A DNA stretch of 64,000 bases. Source: Alphaproteobacteria bacterium (GTDB lineage Bacteria; Pseudomonadota; Alphaproteobacteria; Micropepsales; Micropepsaceae). The translations under genes and the position numbers were made by a program. The notes beneath the pieces are model-generated. The model worked only from the letters and a program-made list of their open reading frames with translations. It did no database searches and was not told where the DNA came from. This document shows positions 39,360 to 48,657 of the stretch, in pieces. Numbering within the stretch: position 1 is the stretch's first letter; the number at the start of each line of letters is the position of its first letter. Location: assembly GCA_028865545.1 (NCBI GenBank), contig JAGWJY010000001.1, positions 62,001 to 126,000 of the forward strand. Reading direction: 5' to 3'.

Positions 39360-41495
39360 ATGTTCAAATGGCTCACGCTATTTCTCGCCCTTGTTGTCCT
39401 CCGCATAAGCCCCGCTTACGCGGACCAAGCTGCACGGCCTACCGGCTCCATAGACAAACCGGGTTGGACGGAATTCGACGGCCTCGTGGCATATGCCAAG
39501 AAGACAATGATGGCGGACCCCAAATCTGCCCTCGACAAAGCGCGCGGCGCCACCGCTTTCGCACAACGACAACCGGTTTCTCCAGGTCAACAACAAGCGC
39601 TCGCGACGGCACTCTGGCTGGAAGCCGAAGCCCTGACGCGGGTCAACCAAGTACCTCAAGCCCGCGTGGCGGTCGTTCAAGCGATCAAGATCGCGTCCAG
39701 CGACGGCAAGATTACCAAACTTGACGGAGACCTTGCTCTGACGCGTGCTCGCGTTGCCGACAATGACGGCGATGTAGAGCTGGCGCTGAAGAGTTATCAG
39801 AAGGCCTACGACATTTTCGTCAAGATCGGGCAGCCGCGCGGTCAATCGATGGCGTTACAGGGTTTAGGAAGCATTTATGAAGAGGCACATGATCTTCCGC
39901 GGGAAATTTATTACTACAAAGAGGCAGCCCAGGTCTATTCAGCAGAACCCGTGATGCAACTCACCATCGCGAACTATGTGGGGTTTGCGTTGCATCAGGC
40001 CGGACGGTACGAGGAGGCTCTCACGGAATTCAGAAGGGCGCTGACGATTGCCATTGCGTTGAAAAGTCCGTACCTCGAAGCCCGTATTCTCACCAACATC
40101 GCCGACACATACGCAAAGCTTCATAACTTGTCCGCTGCACAAAGTGCGGCGAACCAGGCCCTGAAACTGCTCGGAAATGACGACAAGTTCGGTTGGACCC
40201 CATTCGCTTGGGGCATCAAGGCCGAAATCGAATTCGATCGCGGGGCATTGGCTCGTGCGACCGATGATTTGGCAAAGGCGTTCCGCGGCGTGGATCTCAC
40301 CAAGACCATTGCCCCCTTTCGCGATATGCACGAGATCGCGTACAAGGTCTATCGTGCAACGGGGAACTATCCGCTGGCCCTGGCGCATCTGGAAGCCCTC
40401 AAACGTCTCGACGACGAAGGGCACTCGTTGACGGCGTCGGCAAATCTTGCGCTGATGAGCGCCCGCTTCGACTTCGCGAACCAAAAGCTGCAAATCGAAC
40501 ATCTCAAGACCGAACAACTCCAGCGCGACGCCAGTCTCAGAGCGTCTCGGTTCGCAACGCTAGGGGTTGTTCTCCTTAGCCTGATATTGGTCGCGGTCTT
40601 GATCATCATTTGGATCAGCTGGCGTCATCGCTTGCTCGGCGAGCACCGCGACGCCATCAGCAAGGCCAATACGGAACTCACGCGGACACTCGGCGAGCGC
40701 GACCTGGAGATTGAGCGCCGGATCGAGACGGAATGCCGATTGCGGGACGCGAAGGAGGCTGCCGAGCAGGCCAGCGGCGCCAAGACCAAGTTCCTTGCCA
40801 CCATGAGCCACGAACTGCGCACGCCACTCAACGCCATCATCGGCTTCGCCGACATCATCTCTTTGGGCGTCGTCGCTCCGGCGAAGGCTCAGGAGTATAG
40901 TGCCGATATCAGCGCGGGCGGACGCAGGCTACTCGCGATCCTCAGCGACATTTTGGATACGACGAATCTCGAAGCAGGCAAAATCTCATTGTCAGAGGAC
41001 GAACTTGTCCTCGGCGAGATTATTGAAGGCGCGTTGGCAAACATCGGCAACCAGGTCGCCGGCAAGCAGCTCTCGGTTATCGGAGACCGCGGTTCACGCG
41101 TCCGGGGAGATGCCGAACGGTTGGTTCAGATAGTGCAGAACCTCGTATCGAACGCCGCAAAGTTCACGGCGCCTGGCGGGCGAATTGAAATTGGGCTTGC
41201 GTGCGCAAAAGACGGCGGCGTGGATGTCACGATTTGCGATGACGGCATCGGAATTCCGGCCGAGCAGTTGGAGCGTATCGTGGAGCCGTTCGGCCAGGTC
41301 GCTGGGGTCTATGCTCGTGCGCAAGGCGGGGCGGGCTTGGGGCTGGCCATCGTCAAGTCCCTGGTCGCGCTGCACGGTGGAACGTTGACCATCACCAGCG
41401 AGCCCGCCAAAGGAACCTCGGTTTTGGTTCATCTCCCTGCCGCACGGGTCCTGCCTCAACGCGCAGAACCGGCCCCGGTCGAAGCTCAGGGTTAG
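39360..41495 (+). CDS. TPR-containing sensor histidine kinase (periplasmic TPR, one TM, HisKA-HATPase)
   Basis: LATMSHELRTPLNAIIGFADIISLGV; ICDDGIGIPAEQLERIVEPFGQV; GAGLGLAIVKSLVALHGG. Confidence 0.9.
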   Translation: MFKWLTLFLALVVLRISPAYADQAARPTGSIDKPGWTEFDGLVAYAKKTMMADPKSALDKARGATAFAQRQPVSPGQQQALATALWLEAEALTRVNQVPQARVAVVQAIKIASSDGKITKLDGDLALTRARVADNDGDVELALKSYQKAYDIFVKIGQPRGQSMALQGLGSIYEEAHDLPREIYYYKEAAQVYSAEPVMQLTIANYVGFALHQAGRYEEALTEFRRALTIAIALKSPYLEARILTNIADTYAKLHNLSAAQSAANQALKLLGNDDKFGWTPFAWGIKAEIEFDRGALARATDDLAKAFRGVDLTKTIAPFRDMHEIAYKVYRATGNYPLALAHLEALKRLDDEGHSLTASANLALMSARFDFANQKLQIEHLKTEQLQRDASLRASRFATLGVVLLSLILVAVLIIIWISWRHRLLGEHRDAISKANTELTRTLGERDLEIERRIETECRLRDAKEAAEQASGAKTKFLATMSHELRTPLNAIIGFADIISLGVVAPAKAQEYSADISAGGRRLLAILSDILDTTNLEAGKISLSEDELVLGEIIEGALANIGNQVAGKQLSVIGDRGSRVRGDAERLVQIVQNLVSNAAKFTAPGGRIEIGLACAKDGGVDVTICDDGIGIPAEQLERIVEPFGQVAGVYARAQGGAGLGLAIVKSLVALHGGTLTITSEPAKGTSVLVHLPAARVLPQRAEPAPVEAQG

Positions 41496-41644
41496 CGTTC
41501 GAACCGCCGCACGTAATGGTTTCCGTGCAAGGTTCCGTTAACTCGAATGACCAATCCCTCTCCGCTCTAGGAAAAATTTAGAGCCTTTTAATACGTACGA
41601 CACATGCTGGTACTCGCAAAAAGATATTCCGTGGTGGGCGCGCC

Positions 41645-44590
41645 ATGCTTCGAAAATCCTTGCTGAATGGTATCGTTCTCGGGATTTCTCTGGTCAGTAG
41701 CGCGGCGCTCGCCGCCACACCGTCGATCAGCACGCTGTCAGCGCAAGACGCGCCGGTCCGTCAGTTCTACGGCGGGATCAATCCGTTCTACGGCGGCATC
41801 AACCCCTTCTACGGTGGGATCAATCCGTTCTACGGCGGCATCAACCCCTTCTACGGTGGGATCAATCCGTTCTACGGCGGCATCAACCCCTTCTATGGGA
41901 AGATCAGCCCATTCTGGGGGGACAACACCCAGTACTGGGGCAAAATCAACCCGTTCTCGGGCTCGATCGCTCCGGCGTACGGCAGTGTCGATCCGTTCTG
42001 GGGCAACATAAGTCCGTTCACCAGCACCGACAGTTCTCTTTGGGCAACGATCTCGCCCTACTGGCGAAGCGCGGGTCCCCAATGGGGCAACATCAATCTG
42101 GCGTGGGCCAATCTGGAGGCAACCAACGCATCGAATTATTCGGGCCTGCAACAGCAACTGCAAGGCTTCATTGCTAACGCCCAGGCTGTCTGGGGCACGG
42201 CTGTCCAGAAAGCGACGAAACAGAGCTTCATGGACGGTTTCGCGACGCCGTTGCTCGCCAAGTTCGGCATCGATCCAAACAATTCTGCTTCACTTGCCAA
42301 CGTCGACGCCTATACGCGCTCGGCCTTCTTCATGGCCTGGTACGACGGCCTGATGGCCTACTCCGGCGCGCCTCGTGTCGATTGGTGGATGGGCTCGGTC
42401 GATTGGACGCCGCTGCTGACCCAAATTCAGGACACAGGCGCGAAGGCAACGGTCGGCGTGCTCGATTCCACGTTCAATCACAATGGCACCGGCGTTCAGA
42501 ATGTAACACTGATCGGCGGCTACAACATGTACGTGAACGATCACGGGGCCGCCGTCGCCAGCCTCATTGCGTCCCCGCCCACGGCCGGAGGTGCCATGGG
42601 AATCGCGCCGAATTCGCATGTCTTAATCTATAATCCCTTCGATGCGACGGGCACGGCGAGTTGGACCGACGTCACCGCGGGCATCGATGCGCTGTACGCC
42701 AAGGGCGCCTATGTCATCAACGCGTCGCTGGGTGTGCCGGGGTCGGTGCTGTCTCCCGAATGGGCGAACATCATGACCAGCCCGCTGGTGAATAAGAACG
42801 GCCAGACGATGGTCCTGGTGAAGGCCGCCGGCAACGACGGCGTGATGCAAACGGCGAACGTACCCTGGATCGGCAATCAAGCGCCGAACAATCTCATCTT
42901 GGTGGGTTCGGTCGGCGTCGACGGCGTAATATCTCCGTTCTCCAACACGCCGGGCAATGCTTGCATTCTGATCAATGGCTTATGCCAGGAACAGAACAAG
43001 TTGAAGTACCACTTCATCGTGGCACCCGGCGAGAACATCTTGGTGTCCGACAATAATGGCGGCACGACCCGGATGACCGGCACGTCCTTTGCCGCGCCGT
43101 TGGTGTCCGGTGCAATCGCGCTGCTGCAGGATCGCTGGCCCTGGCTGACAAAATATCCGGCCGAAACCGTCCAGATCATCTTCCAATCAGCACGCGATCT
43201 TGGTGCGCCGGGCGTCGACCCCATCTATGGCTGGGGTGAACTCGATGTTGCGGCAAGTCAGGCACCGCTCAACTTCAACAACCTCGTTGTCTATCAACCA
43301 GGGGCGAACCCCAATAATCAGTACAATCCAACATGGTCGATGGCCAGTCTGAGGTCCTCGCTATTAGACCCAGGGCAGCTCAGCCTATGGCAGCAGAATT
43401 CCGCCTACATCGTCGCGTTCGAAACGATCGGCGCGACATACCGGGATTTCGACATACCGCTGAGTTCACTCTTGACCGGTAAGAGGCTGTATAACGGGAG
43501 CGGATCAAACCCGTTCCAGTCATATCTCTATCAACGGTTGATCGATTGGGCGAAAGGTGGGAGCGCCCTAAGCTTCGATTCGCGGTCCCGCCAGGCTGTC
43601 GACAACAACTGGGTTCTGAGCATGACCGCGACGCTGTCCTCCCCGGACGAGATTCGCAGTGATGGACTGCCAATGCATCAGGAATTCGCCGCCTACAACC
43701 GCAAGGCGGGAATAGGTCTGCGCTTCGGCGAAGGCAGCGGGACTCATGCGCTGAACGACGCAAGCGGCTTTTCGCTTCGCTCGGATCTAGATCCGTCAAC
43801 TGGCGGCGTCAACCCAATCCTCGGGTTCGCGTCCGGTGGAATCTACGGCAGTGCCGACATCGTCGTGGGCGGCAAAGCCCGTTTCAGTGTCGGATTCACG
43901 CAGAAGACCGACGACCATACGTACATCGACCCTACCTTCGGGCCTATCCGTGCCGAACAGCTTGCCCCTAACCACTCGTTTGCGTCCGTTGTCGCAGTCG
44001 ATTACGACGTGGCCAAAGGCATCGAGCTGAACGCATCCCACACCATGTTGCGCGAGGGGGATGGCTTGCTCGGTTCGCAGGGCAGCGGCTTCTTCGACAT
44101 GGCCGGAGGCACGGATACCACGGCGACGACGATCGGCGCGAGGCTCGCACCTGCCGCAGATTGGAAGATTTTCGGATCGGCCACTCTGGCCCGTAGTGCC
44201 GCCCCGCGCTTCGGCAATTCTGCACTCTCGTTCACGGCAGGAGGTTTGACTTCGACCGCGTATGAACTCGCTGCTGCGAAGACCGGCCTGTTCGCGGAGC
44301 ACGATCAGATGCGTCTCTCGATCGCGCAGCCGCTTCATATCGAGAGCGGAGGCATTCAGTACCAGTCGCTGCAGGTCGTCGACCGGCAAACGGGCGCGCT
44401 TGGTCTCGTCAACGAAAACTGGAGTGTCTCCGGCCGGCGTGAATACCGCATGGAGGCACTCTATGCGTTGCCGGTTCTGGAAGGGCACGGAGAAGTCAGG
44501 GGCTACGGGCTTGTGGACCTCAATCCGTCTACCAGCACCAGCCAGACGCCTGAGCTTGCGGTCGGACTCCAGTTCCGACTCGGCGTGTAG
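41645..44590 (+). CDS. S8-family serine peptidase with N-terminal heptad-repeat region; autotransporter-like C-terminus
   Basis: Signal peptide; FYGGINP heptads; catalytic motifs VGVLDSTFNH, NDHGAAVASLIAS, MTGTSFAAPLVSGAIALL. Confidence 0.85.
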   Translation: MLRKSLLNGIVLGISLVSSAALAATPSISTLSAQDAPVRQFYGGINPFYGGINPFYGGINPFYGGINPFYGGINPFYGGINPFYGKISPFWGDNTQYWGKINPFSGSIAPAYGSVDPFWGNISPFTSTDSSLWATISPYWRSAGPQWGNINLAWANLEATNASNYSGLQQQLQGFIANAQAVWGTAVQKATKQSFMDGFATPLLAKFGIDPNNSASLANVDAYTRSAFFMAWYDGLMAYSGAPRVDWWMGSVDWTPLLTQIQDTGAKATVGVLDSTFNHNGTGVQNVTLIGGYNMYVNDHGAAVASLIASPPTAGGAMGIAPNSHVLIYNPFDATGTASWTDVTAGIDALYAKGAYVINASLGVPGSVLSPEWANIMTSPLVNKNGQTMVLVKAAGNDGVMQTANVPWIGNQAPNNLILVGSVGVDGVISPFSNTPGNACILINGLCQEQNKLKYHFIVAPGENILVSDNNGGTTRMTGTSFAAPLVSGAIALLQDRWPWLTKYPAETVQIIFQSARDLGAPGVDPIYGWGELDVAASQAPLNFNNLVVYQPGANPNNQYNPTWSMASLRSSLLDPGQLSLWQQNSAYIVAFETIGATYRDFDIPLSSLLTGKRLYNGSGSNPFQSYLYQRLIDWAKGGSALSFDSRSRQAVDNNWVLSMTATLSSPDEIRSDGLPMHQEFAAYNRKAGIGLRFGEGSGTHALNDASGFSLRSDLDPSTGGVNPILGFASGGIYGSADIVVGGKARFSVGFTQKTDDHTYIDPTFGPIRAEQLAPNHSFASVVAVDYDVAKGIELNASHTMLREGDGLLGSQGSGFFDMAGGTDTTATTIGARLAPAADWKIFGSATLARSAAPRFGNSALSFTAGGLTSTAYELAAAKTGLFAEHDQMRLSIAQPLHIESGGIQYQSLQVVDRQTGALGLVNENWSVSGRREYRMEALYALPVLEGHGEVRGYGLVDLNPSTSTSQTPELAVGLQFRLGV
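41765..42121 (+). repeat. Heptad coding array; first 126 bp are 3 x 42-bp near-identical DNA repeats
   Basis: FYGGINP x6, FYGKISP, then degenerate heptads; DNA copies differ at one C/T position. Confidence 0.92.
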
Positions 44591-44833
44591 GAGAGCGATG
44601 TCGCGGATGTGAACTTGGTTGTGTTTATTCAAACGTAGCGTGACATGCTTTTTTGGGCGGCCATTCTGCCTTTGTTCGCGACATGAATCTGTTCTTGCTG
44701 GAGAGGCGCCGCATCCGCGCCTCTCCAGGTCTCCCAAGATTTCCGTCCTACTTCACATTGAAATGCAGCGTCGGACGGAAATTCGCGCCCGGCGCCCGCC
44801 ATGCTATGCTGGCGCGGGGCAATGGGGGCCATC

Positions 44834-45163
44834 ATGCGCAAAGCGTTCGCATTCGCGATCTGCGGCTTGCTGGCCTCCGCCGGTATCGCCGTGGCGCAGG
44901 ACACCGTCGACGAAAGCCTGAGCGCCTTCGTGACACGCTGCCGGACGGCGCAGGCGGAATGCATGAGCGACCTATCGAACGGCTTTCTGGCGGCCCGGGG
45001 CATGAAGACGATCTGCCCGCCCGCCGCTCTTTCGGCGGACGACGCGGCGCGCCGCGAGATGGCCTGGCTGCACAACGCCGCCGCCAATGCCGCGCTCGCC
45101 CAGGGCAAGGAGATCGACGCCGAATGGAAGGCGCTGCACACGCTGTGGCCGTGTCCGCATTAA
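44834..45163 (+). CDS. Small secreted Rap1a/Tai-like Cys protein (paralog 4)
   Basis: SLSAFVTRCRTAQAECMSDLSNGFLAARGMKTICPPAALSADDAARREMAWLHN..EWKALHTLWPCPH. Confidence 0.75.
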   Translation: MRKAFAFAICGLLASAGIAVAQDTVDESLSAFVTRCRTAQAECMSDLSNGFLAARGMKTICPPAALSADDAARREMAWLHNAAANAALAQGKEIDAEWKALHTLWPCPH

Positions 45164-45181
45164 CGCAGGGAGGAAAGCATC

Positions 45182-45490
45182 ATGCATCTCTCGAAGGCAT
45201 TGAAGATCGCGGCCTGCGCCGCCGCATTGGGGGCGCTGGCGGGGTGCGCCCCGGGCTACTGCGCCTATAACGACTGCTCCGGCGGCTATTACGGCGGCGG
45301 CTACGACAACGGCTATTACGGCAACCACCACGACCATGACGGCGATCGCGGCGACAATGGCGGTTATCGCGACGGCGGCGGGCGTGACGGCGGGGGGCAT
45401 GACCGCGGCGGACACGACCGCGGCGGGCATCGCGATGGCGGCGGACACCATGACGGCCATCACGACGACGACGACAATGGCGGGCACTGA
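45182..45490 (+). CDS. Small lipoprotein, G/H/D/Y-rich
   Basis: MHLSKALKIAACAAALGALAGCAPGYC (leader like the 37847 gene); GGHDRGGHDRGGHRDGGGHHDGHHDDDD. Confidence 0.7.
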   Translation: MHLSKALKIAACAAALGALAGCAPGYCAYNDCSGGYYGGGYDNGYYGNHHDHDGDRGDNGGYRDGGGRDGGGHDRGGHDRGGHRDGGGHHDGHHDDDDNGGH

Positions 45491-45512
45491 GGAACGGGCA
45501 AAGGGAGGAAGC

Positions 45513-46058
45513 ATGAGGATCATGAGGGGCGTTTGGCCGGCCGTTGCGCGCGCGGCGACGCTGGCGGCGGCGTTGGTGCTGTTCGCGGGCACGGCGGCGC
45601 GGGCCGACGGCGATTGGGTGGCGGCGGCGAACGCCGACGGCACTTTTCATTTTCAGGCGCCGGTGCAGCCGACGAGCCAAACGAGCACGAGCACGGATGC
45701 CGGAGTTCCCTATACGCAGACGGTTTACACCGCGGCGTCGGGCGGCCTCATCGTACTCGCCGCCTATGACGTGTATCAGCCGAGCGCCAATTACGTGGAC
45801 CCGAAGCTTGTGCTGAAGGGATTCCTCGACGGCCTCGCCGCCCAGCCGATCTCCAGCGAGGATCAGCCTTACAGCCGCGGACCGAACGACGTGCTGCCGG
45901 GTCTGACGGCGTCGGCGAAGACCGACCAGCTCACCTGCCATCTGCGCATCGTGGTGGACGGCGTGCACGTCTATTTGCTGGTGGCCTGCGGCAGGGCCGG
46001 CTACGACGTGACGGCCGACATAGACCGGGCCATGGCTTCGTTCGCGATCACGAAATAG
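45513..46058 (+). CDS. Hypothetical secreted protein
   Basis: Signal peptide MRIMRGVWPAVARAATLAAALVLFAGTAARA; no family recognised. Confidence 0.7.
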   Translation: MRIMRGVWPAVARAATLAAALVLFAGTAARADGDWVAAANADGTFHFQAPVQPTSQTSTSTDAGVPYTQTVYTAASGGLIVLAAYDVYQPSANYVDPKLVLKGFLDGLAAQPISSEDQPYSRGPNDVLPGLTASAKTDQLTCHLRIVVDGVHVYLLVACGRAGYDVTADIDRAMASFAITK

Positions 46059-46135
46059 CGCAACGGCCAGTGTACGGGTGACGCTGCGCGCGATCCGTCG
46101 TAAGGAGAAGCGCGAAGCTTCGAGGGACGGACAGG

Positions 46136-46558
46136 ATGCACGGCGCGCAGGAACTCGGCGAAGACGAAGCAGGGCTCGCCCTCGAAGTGATCATCGGCGA
46201 GCTGAAGCGCCGCAAGAAGGCGGGCGTCATCGCGGTGGCCGACCGCCACGGCGAGCTGCTGGCGCTGTGGCGCATGGACGGCGCGCCGCTCTCCTCGGTG
46301 ACCATCGCCACCAACAAGGCCTTCACCGCCGCGCGCGAGAAGAAACCGAGCGGCGAGGTCGGGCGCTCGAGCCGCGAGGGCGGCTGGGACATCAGCTATC
46401 TGGGCGACCGCCGCTATGTGGGATGGGACGGCGGCGTGCCGGTGACGATCGGCGGCGCGGTGGCCGGCGCGGTGGCGGTCAGCGGGCTGAGCGGCGAGGA
46501 AGACGTCGAACTGGCGACGCTGGCGGCGAAGAAGATCGAGGAGAAGGCGGGGCGCTAA
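46136..46558 (+). CDS. GlcG/HbpS-type (DUF336) heme-binding-like protein
   Basis: GVIAVADRHGELLALWRMDGAPLSSVTIATNKAFTAA...GGVPVTIGGAVAGAVAVSGLSGEEDVELATLA. Confidence 0.88.
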   Translation: MHGAQELGEDEAGLALEVIIGELKRRKKAGVIAVADRHGELLALWRMDGAPLSSVTIATNKAFTAAREKKPSGEVGRSSREGGWDISYLGDRRYVGWDGGVPVTIGGAVAGAVAVSGLSGEEDVELATLAAKKIEEKAGR

Positions 46559-46600
46559 CGCCCTGAACCGGCATCCGTCGGCCCCGCACGCCTCCGATAC

Positions 46601-47102
46601 TTACTGTGCCTTGCCGCAATCCGCCGTCAGCCAGCGGGCGTCGATCTTCGTGGTGTTGTGGATCGGCCGGCCGTCCATCATGCCGTTCATGGTGGTGGTG
46701 CCGTAATAATGCGCCGGCGATTCAAACGTGAACTGGACATGGCCGCGCATCTTCATCTCGCCCGTGCACACCATGTCGGCGCTGTAGGACGTGCCAGTGA
46801 ATTTGGCGTTCTCCATGGCAGTCCTTGCTCTGACCGACCTGCGGCTTGTCCATATTGGCTTCGGCCGGCGTGATGCAATGGCGTGAGGTGATGCCGCCGC
46901 CGCCGTTCATCTGCACGCCGTGCGCCTTCATCTGCGCCCGCACCGACGGCGGCAGTTGCGACATGTCGGGCATGGCCTGCGCCTGGCCGCTCTGGATTTT
47001 CATCTCCCACAGGCCGGGCTTGACGTGCGACGCGGCCGTGGCGGGCACGGCGATGGCGGCGCCAAGCACGGCGGCCGTCGCCAGCAGAACTGCGTGTTTC
47101 AT
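46601..47102 (-). pseudogene. DUF3617-like secreted protein interrupted by an apparent frameshift
   Basis: MKHAVLLATAAVLGAAIAVPATAASHVKPGLWEMKIQ...SKDC in one frame continues as MENAKFTGTSYSADMVCTGEMKMRGHVQFTF... in the next. Confidence 0.75.
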
Positions 47103-47271
47103 CTTATCCTCCCCAATCAGGACGGGCGCAGTATAGCGCAAGCGCACCGCGGCGGAGGCGGCCCGCGCTGCGGCGCTTCGGTGCTTTTGCGAGGGATTTG
47201 CGTGCCGCCGCCAAGGCCGTTGTAATCCGCCGCGCCGCGCCCCACCTTGCGCGCAACACGAGGAGGCGGCC

Positions 47272-48288
47272 ATGGCGACGGTTCTGGTGACGGGCGGTTC
47301 GGGGTTCATCGGCAGTCACACCATTCTGCAGGCGCTGGCGGCGGGCCATCAGGTCCGCACCACCGTGCGCAACCTGAAGCGTGAAGCCGATGTGCGCGCG
47401 CTGCTCAAACAGGGCGGCGCCGAACCGGGCGGGCAACTGGCCTTCTTCGCCGCCGATCTGGAGAGCGACGCGGGCTGGCGCGAGGCGGTGAGCGGCTGCG
47501 ACTATGTCCTGCATCTGGCCTCGCCCTTTCCCGCCGGCGTTCCCAAACACGAGGACGAACTGATCGTGCCGGCGCGCGAAGGCGCGCTGCGGGTGCTGCG
47601 CGCGGCGCGCGATGCGGGCGTCAAGCGCGTGGTGCTGACCTCGTCCTTCGCCGCCATCGGCTACGGCCAGAAGCCGGGCACCTATGACGAGACCAACTGG
47701 ACCAATCCCGAGGGCGCCATGCCCTATGTGAAGTCGAAGACCATCGCCGAACGCGCGGCGTGGGATTTCGTGGCGCGCGAAGGCGGGGCGCTGGAACTCT
47801 CCGTGGTCAATCCGGTGGGCGTCTTCGGCCCGGTGCTGGGGCGCGACTACGCCACCTCGATCATCGTCGTGCAGCGGCTGATGGACGGCGCCATGCCCGG
47901 CAGCCCGCGGCTCTACTTCGGCGTGGTCGATGTGCGCGACGTGGCCGATCTGCATCTGCGCGCCATGACGCATCCCGCCGCCAAGGGCGAACGCTTCCTC
48001 GCCGTGGCGGGCGATTTCATGGCGATGGCCGAGATCGCGCGCGTGCTGAAGGCGCGGCTGGGCGAGAAGGCCGGGCGCGTGCCGACGCGCGAGCTGCCCG
48101 ACTGGCTGGTGCGCCTGGTGGCGCTGTTCGATCCGGCGGTGCGGCAGATCATTCCCGACCTCGGCAAGAAGAAGAACGCCACCAGCGCCAAGGCGCAGCG
48201 CCTGCTGGGCTGGACACCGCGCACGCGCGAAGACGCCATCGTGGCGACGGCGGAGAGTCTGCTACGGCTGGGGTTGGTGAAGGGGTAG
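47272..48288 (+). CDS. NAD-dependent epimerase/aldehyde reductase (DFR-like SDR)
   Basis: VLVTGGSGFIGSHTILQALAAGHQVRTTVRN; VLTSSFAAIGYG; YVKSKTIAERAAWDF. Confidence 0.9.
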   Translation: MATVLVTGGSGFIGSHTILQALAAGHQVRTTVRNLKREADVRALLKQGGAEPGGQLAFFAADLESDAGWREAVSGCDYVLHLASPFPAGVPKHEDELIVPAREGALRVLRAARDAGVKRVVLTSSFAAIGYGQKPGTYDETNWTNPEGAMPYVKSKTIAERAAWDFVAREGGALELSVVNPVGVFGPVLGRDYATSIIVVQRLMDGAMPGSPRLYFGVVDVRDVADLHLRAMTHPAAKGERFLAVAGDFMAMAEIARVLKARLGEKAGRVPTRELPDWLVRLVALFDPAVRQIIPDLGKKKNATSAKAQRLLGWTPRTREDAIVATAESLLRLGLVKG

Positions 48289-48336
48289 AGGCCGCGTCAT
48301 TGGTGTAACCTGCCTGCGGCGGCTGAACCGGAGGAA

Positions 48337-48657
48337 ATGATGACGCAAGATTTCTGGGTTTCTCTTTCAGAAAGCGACCGGGTACTTCTGCGGAAAGTGC
48401 TTGCGCACTATGCCCGTGAAAACGGCGGGGAGCATTCGGTCGTCGTCGACTTGCTGCAAAAACTTGAGCCGTCCCGCCCGTATCCCGACATCACCATCGG
48501 TGTTCACGGCGGGCAGGTGCAATGGACGACAGGAAATCCGTTCCCGCTGCGGATTTGCGATTACGACGGCGACAAATGCGATTTGCCCGATCTCGACAAG
48601 GACGGTGAATGGTGCCGGCAATGGTTTGAGCCGGCGGACGAAGGGGTCGCTAACTGA
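48337..48657 (+). CDS. Hypothetical small protein with CDYDGDKC motif
   Basis: RICDYDGDKCDLPDLDKDGEWCRQWF; RBS-like GGAGG upstream. Confidence 0.6.
   Translation: MMTQDFWVSLSESDRVLLRKVLAHYARENGGEHSVVVDLLQKLEPSRPYPDITIGVHGGQVQWTTGNPFPLRICDYDGDKCDLPDLDKDGEWCRQWFEPADEGVAN

Noticed and set aside
41765-41890. Regular repeats that could be mistaken for a CRISPR array
   Set aside because: Contiguous 42-bp units without spacers, in frame within the S8 protease; protein repeat.
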